64,000 nucleotides of DNA from JAHZMA01 sp965205905 (GTDB lineage Bacteria; Pseudomonadota; Alphaproteobacteria; JABAAW01; JAHZMA01), in NCBI GenBank assembly GCA_965205905.1, contig CBDBHZ010000012.1, positions 186,001-250,000 on the forward strand, read 5' to 3'. A program made the position numbers and the translations under genes. The stretch's first letter is position 1. The number at the start of each line of letters is the position of its first letter. The notes below the pieces were generated by a model. It ran no database searches. It was not told the origin of the DNA and worked only from the letters and a program-made list of their open reading frames with translations. This document shows positions 54,414-61,478 of the stretch, piece after piece.

Positions 54414-56102
54414 ATGATGGATATGGGCAAAACTGCCTCTGATAAAAAATATTTAGCCGCCAATCGCAAAATAAAATTGCCGATTATTTTTGCGATGCTG
54501 TTTGCGATTATCACGCAAGCAAGCCTATTCGCGGTTGCCGTGTTATTCCTAAATTTACCAGAGCTCATCGCCACACGCACAACTTTATGGTATCTTTTGG
54601 CGCTCATCATCGCCTTATTACTGTTTTTCACATTGCTGGATTATTTGCTAGGGCGTTTGATTTATCGGCTTTGCTACCGCTATGAAGGCTTGCTGACGCC
54701 GTTATTATATAATCAGTTATTTCGCGTTGAGGCTGATATGAGCAGCGGCAAAAAATATTCTGATAATCATTCGGTATTTGCGCGTTATGGATTGTTGCGC
54801 GATATGGTGCAGATACGCGATTTTCAACTGCAAGGGTGCCTTAAAGCATTGGTGAATTTATCCGTGATACCGTTTTGGCTAGCCGCATCATTCTGGCTAG
54901 ATGTAGAATTAGGAATTTTAATGACTGGCTTCACCCTCATCATGCTGGTGCTGTTGCGGTTGAATATTTGGTTAAATTTAAGCGGACAAGCGCGTGCTGA
55001 AAAATTGGCAGGCGCAACGTTTGATAAGTTGGAAATCGCCCGCAATGCTGGGCGAACCATGCTTGCAATGGGGCTTTACGCAAATATGCGTCAAAACTGG
55101 GTGCTTTCACGTATGCGCGAAGCCCTTTTGCATGTTCAACAGGTGAACAAGTTACATTTGTTGCAAAGCCTGATGAGACTATTTTATTTTTGCGGTATTG
55201 CTGCTGCGCCAATTATTGTCAGCGGTGGCGATTTAAGCAATCAGGGATTGCTATTTGCTTGTTTGTGGGTGGCTTTATTTACCAATCGCCCGTTACTGGA
55301 ATTATCCGATTATCTGCGTCCGTTGCTGAAAGCCAAAATCCAACAACCGCGCATCAATCAGCATCTGAAACGGAGTCAATCCGATAAAAAACATTGGGCG
55401 CGCGAGATGAAGGGCAAGTTTCAAATCGGCAATACCAAAGTGATGATACCGGGCGTGATTGATTCAGTGTTGCAGATTGACCATCTCACCATCAATAGTG
55501 GCGAGACGATGGGCATTATCGGCAATATTGGCAGTGGTAAATCCATGCTGTGTAAATTGCTTGCGGGCATAGAAAATTACGATGGCAATGTGATGCTAGA
55601 TGGCGTAGAATATAGCGAATGGGATAAGGAATTGCTTGGCACGCATATTGGTTATCTGCCGCAACAAATTGATTTGCTGCCCGGCACAATCTCCGAAAAT
55701 ATTTGCCGTTTCAGCAGCAATGCGCGCGATGATGATATCCGCTATGTTGCCAAATTAGCAGGCGCAGATGAATATATCAATCAGCTAGCAAAATCTTATG
55801 CCACCGAAGTTTCAGTCGGCGATGATGCGATTCCGTATGGGTTGAAACAGCGCATCGCGATTGCCCGCAGTTTCTTCGGTATGCCGCAAGTGATTATTTT
55901 AGATGCGGTTACCGCGCAACTTGACCAACGCGCTTTGTTTGATATTCGCAATTCGGTGCTAGAGCTTAAAAAACTGGGCAAGACGATTATTGTTGCCACC
56001 CATTCACGTAGTTTTTTAGAAATCACTGATAGGATTGCGATTTTGCATGATGGCGCAGTGGCGGCGGTTGATGATTCACAAAAAATCATCAGCAATATGT
56101 GA
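54414..56102 (+). CDS. Type I secretion-like ABC transporter (PrtD/HlyB type) with degenerate ATPase motifs
   Basis: A 562-residue half-transporter: five to six membrane spans (about 20-300) then a nucleotide-binding domain. Walker A IGNIGSGKSML (about 370) and the H-loop IIVATHS are intact. The signature usually written LSGGQ(R)QR is IPYGLKQRIAIAR, and the Walker B end is VIILDAVTAQLD, with Ala where the catalytic Glu belongs (normal: LDEP). If the protein forms a homodimer, both hydrolysis sites are altered. The PrtD-like domain order and the coupled HlyD gene 14 bp downstream point to type I secretion. Start could also be 54417 or 54423. Confidence 0.82.
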   Translation: MMDMGKTASDKKYLAANRKIKLPIIFAMLFAIITQASLFAVAVLFLNLPELIATRTTLWYLLALIIALLLFFTLLDYLLGRLIYRLCYRYEGLLTPLLYNQLFRVEADMSSGKKYSDNHSVFARYGLLRDMVQIRDFQLQGCLKALVNLSVIPFWLAASFWLDVELGILMTGFTLIMLVLLRLNIWLNLSGQARAEKLAGATFDKLEIARNAGRTMLAMGLYANMRQNWVLSRMREALLHVQQVNKLHLLQSLMRLFYFCGIAAAPIIVSGGDLSNQGLLFACLWVALFTNRPLLELSDYLRPLLKAKIQQPRINQHLKRSQSDKKHWAREMKGKFQIGNTKVMIPGVIDSVLQIDHLTINSGETMGIIGNIGSGKSMLCKLLAGIENYDGNVMLDGVEYSEWDKELLGTHIGYLPQQIDLLPGTISENICRFSSNARDDDIRYVAKLAGADEYINQLAKSYATEVSVGDDAIPYGLKQRIAIARSFFGMPQVIILDAVTAQLDQRALFDIRNSVLELKKLGKTIIVATHSRSFLEITDRIAILHDGAVAAVDDSQKIISNM

Positions 56103-56115
56103 TAGTGATGGTGCG

Positions 56116-57693
56116 ATGATACAGAGTGATGAGAAAATTTTACCCGCGCATGAATTGGCGCAAGCAGGCGCAGAACAAGGCGCAGAGGCATTTAGCTTTA
56201 TGGTAAGCCAAGAAAAAAACCAAAGCAATCCGCGCAATAATGATAGGCAATTACAGCCGAGATTAAAACACCGCAAAAAAGCTCCAACTAGCAAAAATTA
56301 TCACGACCAAATGGCAATCGGCAGATTGCTTGTTATCATGTTTCTGCTTACCCTTGCCTTGCCCGCAATGATTTATGGCGCGCTCCATTCCATTACTCTG
56401 CCTTACGATGCTACCATCACGCGAATGCCCAATATTACCACGCAATATGCCAAAAAGGGCGGGCTGTTAGTTGTCCGCGATGTTGTGGCAGGGCAATCCG
56501 TGCCACGCGGACGGTTGCTTTTACGCGTGTTACCCGCCACTGCTGATGCAAAAAATGGCGTTATATCCGCACAGCAAGCGGCAGCAAAATTAGCCAGAGT
56601 GCGCTTGCAAATATCAAGGCTAGAAGCGCAAAAAGACGGTCGCCTCACATGGGTGTTGCCCGATGATTTGCGTCAACGCGCCTATGATAATGATGATTTC
56701 ACTGGCTTTGTATTGGCGCAACAGAAGCTGTTTTCCAAATATTATGACGCGCTAGATGATTATGGGCGCGAGGTTTATACGCAACGGCAACGCTTGCAAG
56801 ATAGGGTTGATGATGCCAAGCAATCGATAGCAGAATTGAGACAAGAAAAGGTGAATATCAACACGCGCATCACGCGGGTAAATCAGCGCGATAGGGTGCT
56901 GTTACGGCGCGAGCTGAATTTTATCAATACCGATATTAACGATACCAACGCCCTGATTGAGGGTTTTGACCGCGATTTGCAAAGTCTGCAACCGCGTTTG
57001 CAACGGCTGATAAAGCGCAGGGCGGCATCGCTTGACCCTGAAATCAACGCGCTCAAGGCTGAAAATACCGCTTTATTGCAACGGCTGAATATTGATGCGG
57101 GCGCAAAATTGCAGACATTCAATAGCGAGGCGCGGGTGAAAATTGCTGAAATAACACCGCATGATGTGGGCGATTTATTGCAAGCGGGCGATGTGCTGTA
57201 TCGCACGGTGGTGGCTGATAATCAGATACAACATGTTACATTTTCGGTGGCTGTGCCTGCTGAAATCACGCCGTTTTTAAGTAAAGATGTGCCTGTCTGG
57301 TTGCTGATGGAAAATAGCAGGGGCTTTATGCAGAAATTACCGCTTGATTTTGTCCGTGCGCGAGGTGGTAAAACGGGCAATGATGCGGTGGGTATTTATC
57401 GGCTTTCGGTAGCAGTCATTTACGATAAATTGCAACGCTTACCTAGCCCTGATGAACGGCTGTTGGTGCAGATTGATAATATCCCGCTAAATGTGCGGTT
57501 GAATGGATTTTGGCAACGGGCGCAAGAAACAAGGCGGTTCGATTTTGATGGCGTGATTGATTACCGCCTACCGTTTTTTAATGAAGATAGCGCGGAATCC
57601 CTGCGGAATGAGTTTGCTGATAATCAGGGGTTCACGGCATGGGTGCAAAATGTTTGGCGAACATTCAAAAACCGCTATATCAGCATTGAGTAA
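56116..57693 (+). CDS. HlyD-type membrane fusion protein
   Basis: A 525-residue periplasmic adaptor: cytoplasmic N-tail of about 75 residues, one membrane span (LLVIMFLLTLALPAMIYGA, about 75-93), a half-lipoyl/beta strand part (YAKKGGLLVVRDVVAGQSVPRGRLLLRV), a long coiled-coil hairpin (about 160-330, with QDRVDDAKQSIAELRQEKVNINTRI), and a C-terminal beta part. It bridges the ABC protein to an outer-membrane channel. The N-tail is long for the family. The ATG at 56116 follows the transporter stop by 13 bp; the longer ORF from 56035 would overlap it. No TolC-type gene in the window. Confidence 0.82.
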   Translation: MIQSDEKILPAHELAQAGAEQGAEAFSFMVSQEKNQSNPRNNDRQLQPRLKHRKKAPTSKNYHDQMAIGRLLVIMFLLTLALPAMIYGALHSITLPYDATITRMPNITTQYAKKGGLLVVRDVVAGQSVPRGRLLLRVLPATADAKNGVISAQQAAAKLARVRLQISRLEAQKDGRLTWVLPDDLRQRAYDNDDFTGFVLAQQKLFSKYYDALDDYGREVYTQRQRLQDRVDDAKQSIAELRQEKVNINTRITRVNQRDRVLLRRELNFINTDINDTNALIEGFDRDLQSLQPRLQRLIKRRAASLDPEINALKAENTALLQRLNIDAGAKLQTFNSEARVKIAEITPHDVGDLLQAGDVLYRTVVADNQIQHVTFSVAVPAEITPFLSKDVPVWLLMENSRGFMQKLPLDFVRARGGKTGNDAVGIYRLSVAVIYDKLQRLPSPDERLLVQIDNIPLNVRLNGFWQRAQETRRFDFDGVIDYRLPFFNEDSAESLRNEFADNQGFTAWVQNVWRTFKNRYISIE

Positions 57694-57730
57694 CGGAGAC
57701 TTACGCCTCCGCCCGTATTAAGCAATCTCC

Positions 57731-57920
57731 CGACACGCTCCTCTGCCAGTGTTAAACACAAGCGGGGGGTTGTTAAGGGGGGCAAGTGGCAAGAGGCGTC
57801 TGCTTGGCAAACTGTCCAACGGACAAAAGTTTGACAAGCGCGCATCGAGAAGCCACATCGCGCCCCCCTTAAATAATAATGGTATAGCAAAACGCTAGAT
57901 GCCAATGCTGACGAATCTTT
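57731..57920 (+). repeat. Family-1 mosaic hairpin repeat, copy 3
   Basis: Left arm CGACACGCTCCTCTGCCAGT...AAGCGGGGGGTTGTTAAGGGGGG; right arm CGCCCCCCTTAA...AATGGTATAGCAAAACGCTAGATGC...TGCTGACGAATCTTTAAA. The inner module from GGCAAGAGGCGTCTGC to GCGCATCGAGAAGCCAC is shared with copy 2. Its hairpin has AAACTGTCC against GGACAAAAGTTT, where copy 2 has AAATTGTCC against GGACATAAATTT: a C-G pair exchanged for T-A. Confidence 0.85.
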
Positions 57921-57955
57921 AAAAAAACACCCCTCATCATAAATGATGAGGGGTG
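57921..57955 (-). terminator. Strong Rho-independent terminator (minus strand)
   Basis: A 13-bp perfect stem (CACCCCTCATCAT at 57928-57940 against ATGATGAGGGGTG at 57943-57955) with a two-base loop, followed on the minus strand by seven T. It would end any minus transcript from the structured locus at 58.0-58.2 kb. Confidence 0.82.
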
Positions 57956-58041
57956 AGAGAGTCGCGCCTTTTCTTTTGGTTAGACGGTTATGAACCAAAT
58001 AAGCGTTTCATCAATGCAAAAATTTACGGCATCAACAAAAA

Positions 58042-58065
58042 AGCTACTAGAAAACTCTAGTAGCT
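58042..58065 (-). terminator. Rho-independent terminator overlapping a small ORF
   Basis: Nine to ten paired bases AGCTACTAG(A)/(T)CTAGTAGCT with a four- to six-base loop, followed on the minus strand by six T. The small ORF's stop codon lies inside the stem. Confidence 0.78.
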
Positions 58066-58133
58066 GGGAATTCGTAACCGTTTATATCGTAAAAAACGGT
58101 GCGACGCTTTTTGGCATCGAAACGCTTGGACAT
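58047..58133 (-). CDS. Possible 28-residue basic peptide (leader or tiny protein)
   Basis: An ORF of 28 codons starting MSKRFDAKKRR and ending PATRVF, with two stop codons in tandem (TAG TAG) inside the terminator stem. Codons are of the kind preferred in highly expressed genes (TTC, TAC, GAA, CGT, AAC, GGT), in contrast to the AT-ending codons of surrounding genes. A GGGAAGCGG stretch 7-15 bases upstream could serve as RBS but is also part of the long-range stem. No homolog recognised. Confidence 0.4.
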   Translation of the reverse strand: MSKRFDAKKRRTVFYDINGYEFPATRVF

Positions 58134-58524
58134 ATAGCACCGCTTCCCAGCCAAAACTGAGATGGGTGCATCTTTGACGCAGAAATGTTAAGAGAACGCG
58201 TCAAATTACGGTTGATGCAACCGTACGATATAAAGAGGATACGAAACCCCACGCTCGAAACTTTTCAAACGATGATTTAATTATATAGGGTGAGAGAGAA
58301 AAATGCAAGGGTTTTATATGTAGGTGCGTCATTGCGGTTAGCAATGACGCACCCCTCGCCGTCATTCCCTGCCGATACCCGTAGGGTATCGTAAAAGACA
58401 GGGAATCCAGTAATGGCGAAGCATTCAAAATACGAAATCGCTGTTCTTTTGCAAGCATGGATTCCCGCCTACGCGGGAATGACGGCGGAGAGGGTGGGAT
58501 AATGCGTGATTAGGATTTACTAAA
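58134..58524. other. Gene-free hairpin-rich DNA before the pentapeptide gene
   Basis: After the structured locus come an AT stretch, a 13-bp perfect stem GGTGCGTCATTGC / GCAATGACGCACC with loop GGTTA (58323-58353), a family-2 repeat (58358-58430) and the hairpin GATTCCCGCCTACGCGGGAATG (58470-58491), whose flank GACGGC mirrors GCCGTC at 58358. No gene seen. Confidence 0.72.
58358..58495 (+). repeat. Family-2 hairpin repeat, copy 3, inside a larger inverted repeat
   Basis: GCCGTCATTCCCTGCC, hairpin GATACCC-GTA-GGGTATC, GTAAAAGACAGGGAATCCA, TAATGGCGAAGCATTCAAAA. Relative to copy 1 the end sequences are homologous and the stem is replaced. A reverse GGAATGACGGC end (58485-58495) closes the element. 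Confidence 0.75.
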
Positions 58525-59499
58525 TTATACGAATGTGCTGTATCTTGCATTCAACTTTTTCAGCTCTTCGTCTGTTAAATCATCTACATAAATCATTTCG
58601 TGTTTATTTTTGTTCTGCTGCATTATACCGTAACCCGTTTCTCCATCTGTAAATGTCGTCTTATCATCATAAATAGCGTCTTTTAAATTTATCAATTCAG
58701 GAGTTATACGGGCTGGGCTAGATTTTTTTGAATCAGCACCTCGTAAATCAGCACCGCTGAAATTGGCATGTCGTAAGTCAGCATGTTGTAAATTAGCACC
58801 TCTCAAACCTGTATCTTGTAAATCTTCATGTTTTAAATCTGCGGATTCAAAAGAAAGACTTTGTAGGTCGTCAAATATTTTAATATTAAGAGATAGTTTT
58901 TTATCCCAATTTGAATTTTTCTTAAGCCCACTCTCTAGCGTGGAATAAATCTTTGCTTTAAGTTCAGGTGCTTGAGTAAGCAATTCGTGTAATTCTTCAA
59001 TAGCGATTTTCTTAGCACTATCATTTAGCTGTATGATTCTATTTCTTATATCAGATAATTTGTTTTCATGTATTTGTTGTGAGGTGGCTTTTTGTATGTC
59101 AAGAGTCTCTCGTTGTGCGATTGAAGTCTCACGTTGTGTGTCTAGGCTTTGATTTTGTATGTCAAGAGTTTCACGTTGTGTAATCAATGTTTCTTGCTGT
59201 GTTGTTAAATTTTCTTTCGTATCATAATTGCGAAATACCCAAAGAATAAAGAATAATGGTAAGGGTGGTATGGAATAGAGTAATCCGCGAAAAATAATAT
59301 TAAACAACTCTTTATCATCAGGTTTTAAAACAGGCTCTAAAAACGGTTTTAAAACAGGTTTAGAAGAAGATTCTAAAAATAGAAAATAAATAATTCCTTC
59401 ACGAAATTTTGTTATGAATATAGCAATTAGCATACATACTATAAAAGTAGCCAACAACGTAATAATACGATGCCTTAAAATGTAAGTAATAATTGTCAT
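58525..59499 (-). CDS. Membrane protein with coiled coil and pentapeptide repeats
   Basis: A 324-residue protein with two membrane spans (about 9-30 and 69-88), then a long coiled coil with repeated QRETLDIQ/TQRET units (about 98-150), a helical linker, and a short pentapeptide-repeat stretch near residues 220-255 (SADLKHEDLQDTGLRGANLQHADLRHANFSGADLRGAD), about eight A(D/N)Lxx units. The pentapeptide part forms a right-handed beta-helix. The C-terminus is acidic. Function unknown. The QRET repeats are a likely replication-slippage expansion. Confidence 0.8.
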   Translation of the reverse strand: MTIITYILRHRIITLLATFIVCMLIAIFITKFREGIIYFLFLESSSKPVLKPFLEPVLKPDDKELFNIIFRGLLYSIPPLPLFFILWVFRNYDTKENLTTQQETLITQRETLDIQNQSLDTQRETSIAQRETLDIQKATSQQIHENKLSDIRNRIIQLNDSAKKIAIEELHELLTQAPELKAKIYSTLESGLKKNSNWDKKLSLNIKIFDDLQSLSFESADLKHEDLQDTGLRGANLQHADLRHANFSGADLRGADSKKSSPARITPELINLKDAIYDDKTTFTDGETGYGIMQQNKNKHEMIYVDDLTDEELKKLNARYSTFV

Positions 59500-59573
59500 G
59501 TGTTTCCTTATGCTCTGCTTTTCTAATCATTTTTTACGCACTATCATAACATATTGATTGCGTAATAAAAAGG

Positions 59574-59750
59574 GCGGAGTGTGTTTCAAGATTCGTCAGC
59601 ACAAGGGCGGTGCGTGTTGCGATACATTATTATATCAAGGGGGGTGCGGCGCAACTTCTCGGTGGGTATGTCCGTAGGACACCCACCTTGTTGCGCCCCC
59701 CCTTGATAATCCCCCCGCCGTACCAAATACTAGCGGAGGAGCGTGTCGCG
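59574..59750 (-). repeat. Family-1 mosaic hairpin repeat, copy 4 (reverse orientation)
   Basis: Read on the minus strand: CGACACGCTCCTCCGCTAGTATTTGG, GGGGGGATTATCAAGGGGGG, a hairpin GGTGGGTGTCC-TAC-GGACATACCCACC inside a GGCGCAAC/GTTGCGCC stem, CGCACCCCCCTTGATA, TAATGTATCGCAACACGC, and TGCTGACGAATCTTGAAACAC. It keeps both outer arms most completely. It occupies most of the 306-bp gap between the pentapeptide gene and the 61-residue gene; nothing else is seen there. Confidence 0.87.
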
Positions 59751-59805
59751 AAAGTGCCAAATACTGGCGATGGTGAGTGTCGCTTGCAATTCTAGCGGAT
59801 TAGTG

Positions 59806-59991
59806 CTATTTTTCAGTATCTGGCGTGTTAGCGGCGGCGCGTTGCAACATATCCAGACGTTCAGGAGTCATAACACTTACAGGCACATAGCCCTCTTGCG
59901 CGGCGGCGGCTTCAATGCCTTCGATAAGTTCTCTTTCCTCATCATCGTAATAATCACCGATGGTGGGTTCTATCCATATTTCCTTATTCAT
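59806..59991 (-). CDS. Small acidic protein, possibly antitoxin-like
   Basis: A 61-residue acidic protein, MNKEIWIEPTIGDYYDDEER at the start and two helices after it (ELIEGIEAAAAQEG, TPERLDMLQRAAANT). GGAGTAAGGAAAAG lies just before the ATG, a good RBS. The size and acidity recall type II antitoxins, but no toxin gene is next to it. Confidence 0.55.
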   Translation of the reverse strand: MNKEIWIEPTIGDYYDDEERELIEGIEAAAAQEGYVPVSVMTPERLDMLQRAAANTPDTEK

Positions 59992-60082
59992 TGCTTTTCC
60001 TTACTCCATTCAATTTTCTTATCCATGCCCTGATTTTACATAAAAGCAAAGCATTTTGCAAGAGGATTCATAATATGATAGA

Positions 60083-60106
60083 CAACCCCCCCCATACATT
60101 AATGCC
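60083..60106 (+). repeat. Fragment of a family-1 repeat arm
   Basis: ACCCCCCCCATACATTAATG matches the right arm of copy 1 (CGCACCCCCCATACATTAATG, 40221-40241) and reaches into the end of gltX. The rest of the element is absent. Confidence 0.6.
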
Positions 60107-61478
60107 CCAACCTTTTCACCACCCTATCATAGCCAATCAGAGGCAGTAATTCGCGGAGTTCTGGACCATGTGAGATGCCCGTGAGTGCCAACCGTAACGG
60201 CATAAACAGAGCCTTACCCTTGCGGTCGGTATCTGCGCCAACTTGCTTCACCCATGCAGGCACGTTTTCAGCAGTGATGGGGTTCGGCAAAATGGTTTTC
60301 GCATGTGCAAGCATCTCTTTATCTTCCACCACTATGTTGGTTGCAATCTCACCAAAACAGATATTCGCCCAATCCGCAACTTCCGCAAAATAGGTGATAT
60401 TCTGCCTTGCAATATGCCAAAAATCCTGATGCACTGCATCGGGATTTATTTCGGCTAACCGTGCCTTCACCGCATCAAATTCGGTATGATGCAGGATTTT
60501 CGCGTTCAGTTCCTTAATATCATCAAGCCCAAAACGTGGCGGTGCTTTACCATAAGCGGACGGGTCAAAAATTTCGGCAAGCGATGCCAATGTTTCGCTA
60601 CCATCAGCAGCAGTGGCTGTGCCCATACGGATAAGTGCCGCCGCCAAAGTCAGCGGTTCAATGCCCCGCTGAGGTTCAACCTCTTGATTGGCGCGCATTT
60701 TTTCAAGCGATATGGCATCATCGCGTTTAGAAAAATTCTTGCCCTCATGATTGGTAATTAGCGGTAAATGCGCGAATTGCGGTATGGTAAAATCAGCCTC
60801 GCTTTTACCCATCGCCTGCAACATTGCCGTAAAAATCTGCACCTGCAAGGCGGTGTTAGAAATATGGTCATCACCGCGAATGATATGGCTGATGGCGAAA
60901 TCAATATCGTCAACCACAGTGGTGAATGTGAAAAGCGGATTGCCGTCAGCGCGGATTAGCACAGGGTCAGATAGATTATCAGCCGTGAAAACCTGCTTGC
61001 CCTTCGCCATATCGTCCCATGTCATATCGCTTGAATCCAGCTTAAAACGGTAATGCGGTTTGCGCCCTTCGGCTTGATATGCGGTGATTTGCGCGGAGCT
61101 TAGGAAAAGGGCGGCACGGTCGTAAAGCGGAGGCTTATTCTGCCCTAGCAAGATTTTGCGCTTCAATTCCAACTCTTCGGCAGTTTCATAGCAGGGGTAT
61201 AAACGCCCATTTGCAATTAGCTTTTCTTGCATCTCGCGGTAGCGCGGATAGCGGTTAGATTGCGCTTCATATAGGTCGGTTTCAATGCCTAACCATGCAA
61301 GGTCTCGCTTGATGGCTTCGGCAAATTCGGGGCGCGACCGTTCGGCATCGGTATCATCCATGCGGAGCATAAATTCGCCACCATGTTTGCGGGCGAATAG
61401 GAAATTCATCAAAGCGATGCGGGCATTGCCAGCATGTAATTTGCCAGTGGGGCTTGGGGCGAAACGAACGCGTATCAT
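60099..61478 (-). CDS. gltX: Glutamyl-tRNA synthetase
   Basis: Class I synthetase charging tRNA-Glu (and perhaps tRNA-Gln in a GatCAB organism). VRFAPSPTGKLHAGNARIALMNFLFA carries the HIGH-equivalent HAGN; FMLRMDDTDAERSRPEF follows; HIIRGDDHISNTALQ is near 215 and the KMSKS-equivalent KNFSKRDD near 248. 459 residues. The last codons run into the repeat fragment at 60083-60106. It overlaps nadE by 4 bp. Confidence 0.94.
   Translation of the reverse strand: MIRVRFAPSPTGKLHAGNARIALMNFLFARKHGGEFMLRMDDTDAERSRPEFAEAIKRDLAWLGIETDLYEAQSNRYPRYREMQEKLIANGRLYPCYETAEELELKRKILLGQNKPPLYDRAALFLSSAQITAYQAEGRKPHYRFKLDSSDMTWDDMAKGKQVFTADNLSDPVLIRADGNPLFTFTTVVDDIDFAISHIIRGDDHISNTALQVQIFTAMLQAMGKSEADFTIPQFAHLPLITNHEGKNFSKRDDAISLEKMRANQEVEPQRGIEPLTLAAALIRMGTATAADGSETLASLAEIFDPSAYGKAPPRFGLDDIKELNAKILHHTEFDAVKARLAEINPDAVHQDFWHIARQNITYFAEVADWANICFGEIATNIVVEDKEMLAHAKTILPNPITAENVPAWVKQVGADTDRKGKALFMPLRLALTGISHGPELRELLPLIGYDRVVKRLGH

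Larger units (their letters stand above)
58042..58230 (-). ncRNA. Candidate structured RNA / leader locus, minus strand
   Basis: In minus-strand order: hairpin TACGGTTG-CAT-CAACCGTA (58225-58207), stem TTTGACGC/GCGTCAAA (58205-58198, 58180-58173), then GCTGGGAAGCGGTGC (58151-58137) just before a 28-codon ORF. Its GCTGGGAA can pair with TTCCCAGC (58070-58063) at the end of that ORF, and CGGTGC with GCACCG (58102-58097). Then the stem AGCTACTAGA/TCTAGTAGCT with six T (58065-58037) forms a terminator whose 5' arm overlaps TTCCCAGC by three bases. I do not recognise it as tmRNA, 6S or SRP RNA. It may be a stable small RNA or an attenuator. Confidence 0.5.

Noticed and set aside
54353..54631. 92-codon minus-strand ORF and many other open frames antisense to real genes
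   Set aside because: They lie wholly or mostly opposite well-supported genes, have no RBS, and vanish in codon-usage terms.
57990..58163. 57-codon plus-strand ORF over the structured locus
   Set aside because: It reads through the terminator stem and both long-range arms, has no RBS, and its sequence shows no domain. The minus-strand signals (two T-tract terminators) argue for the other strand.
58042..58230. tmRNA (two-piece, alphaproteobacterial)
   Set aside because: No tag ending in ...AA-stop, no ANDN-type tag start, and no CCA-bearing acceptor piece with a T-arm could be found.
58201..58458. 85-codon minus-strand ORF
   Set aside because: It spans the 13-bp hairpin and the family-2 repeat and reads like repeat DNA rather than protein.
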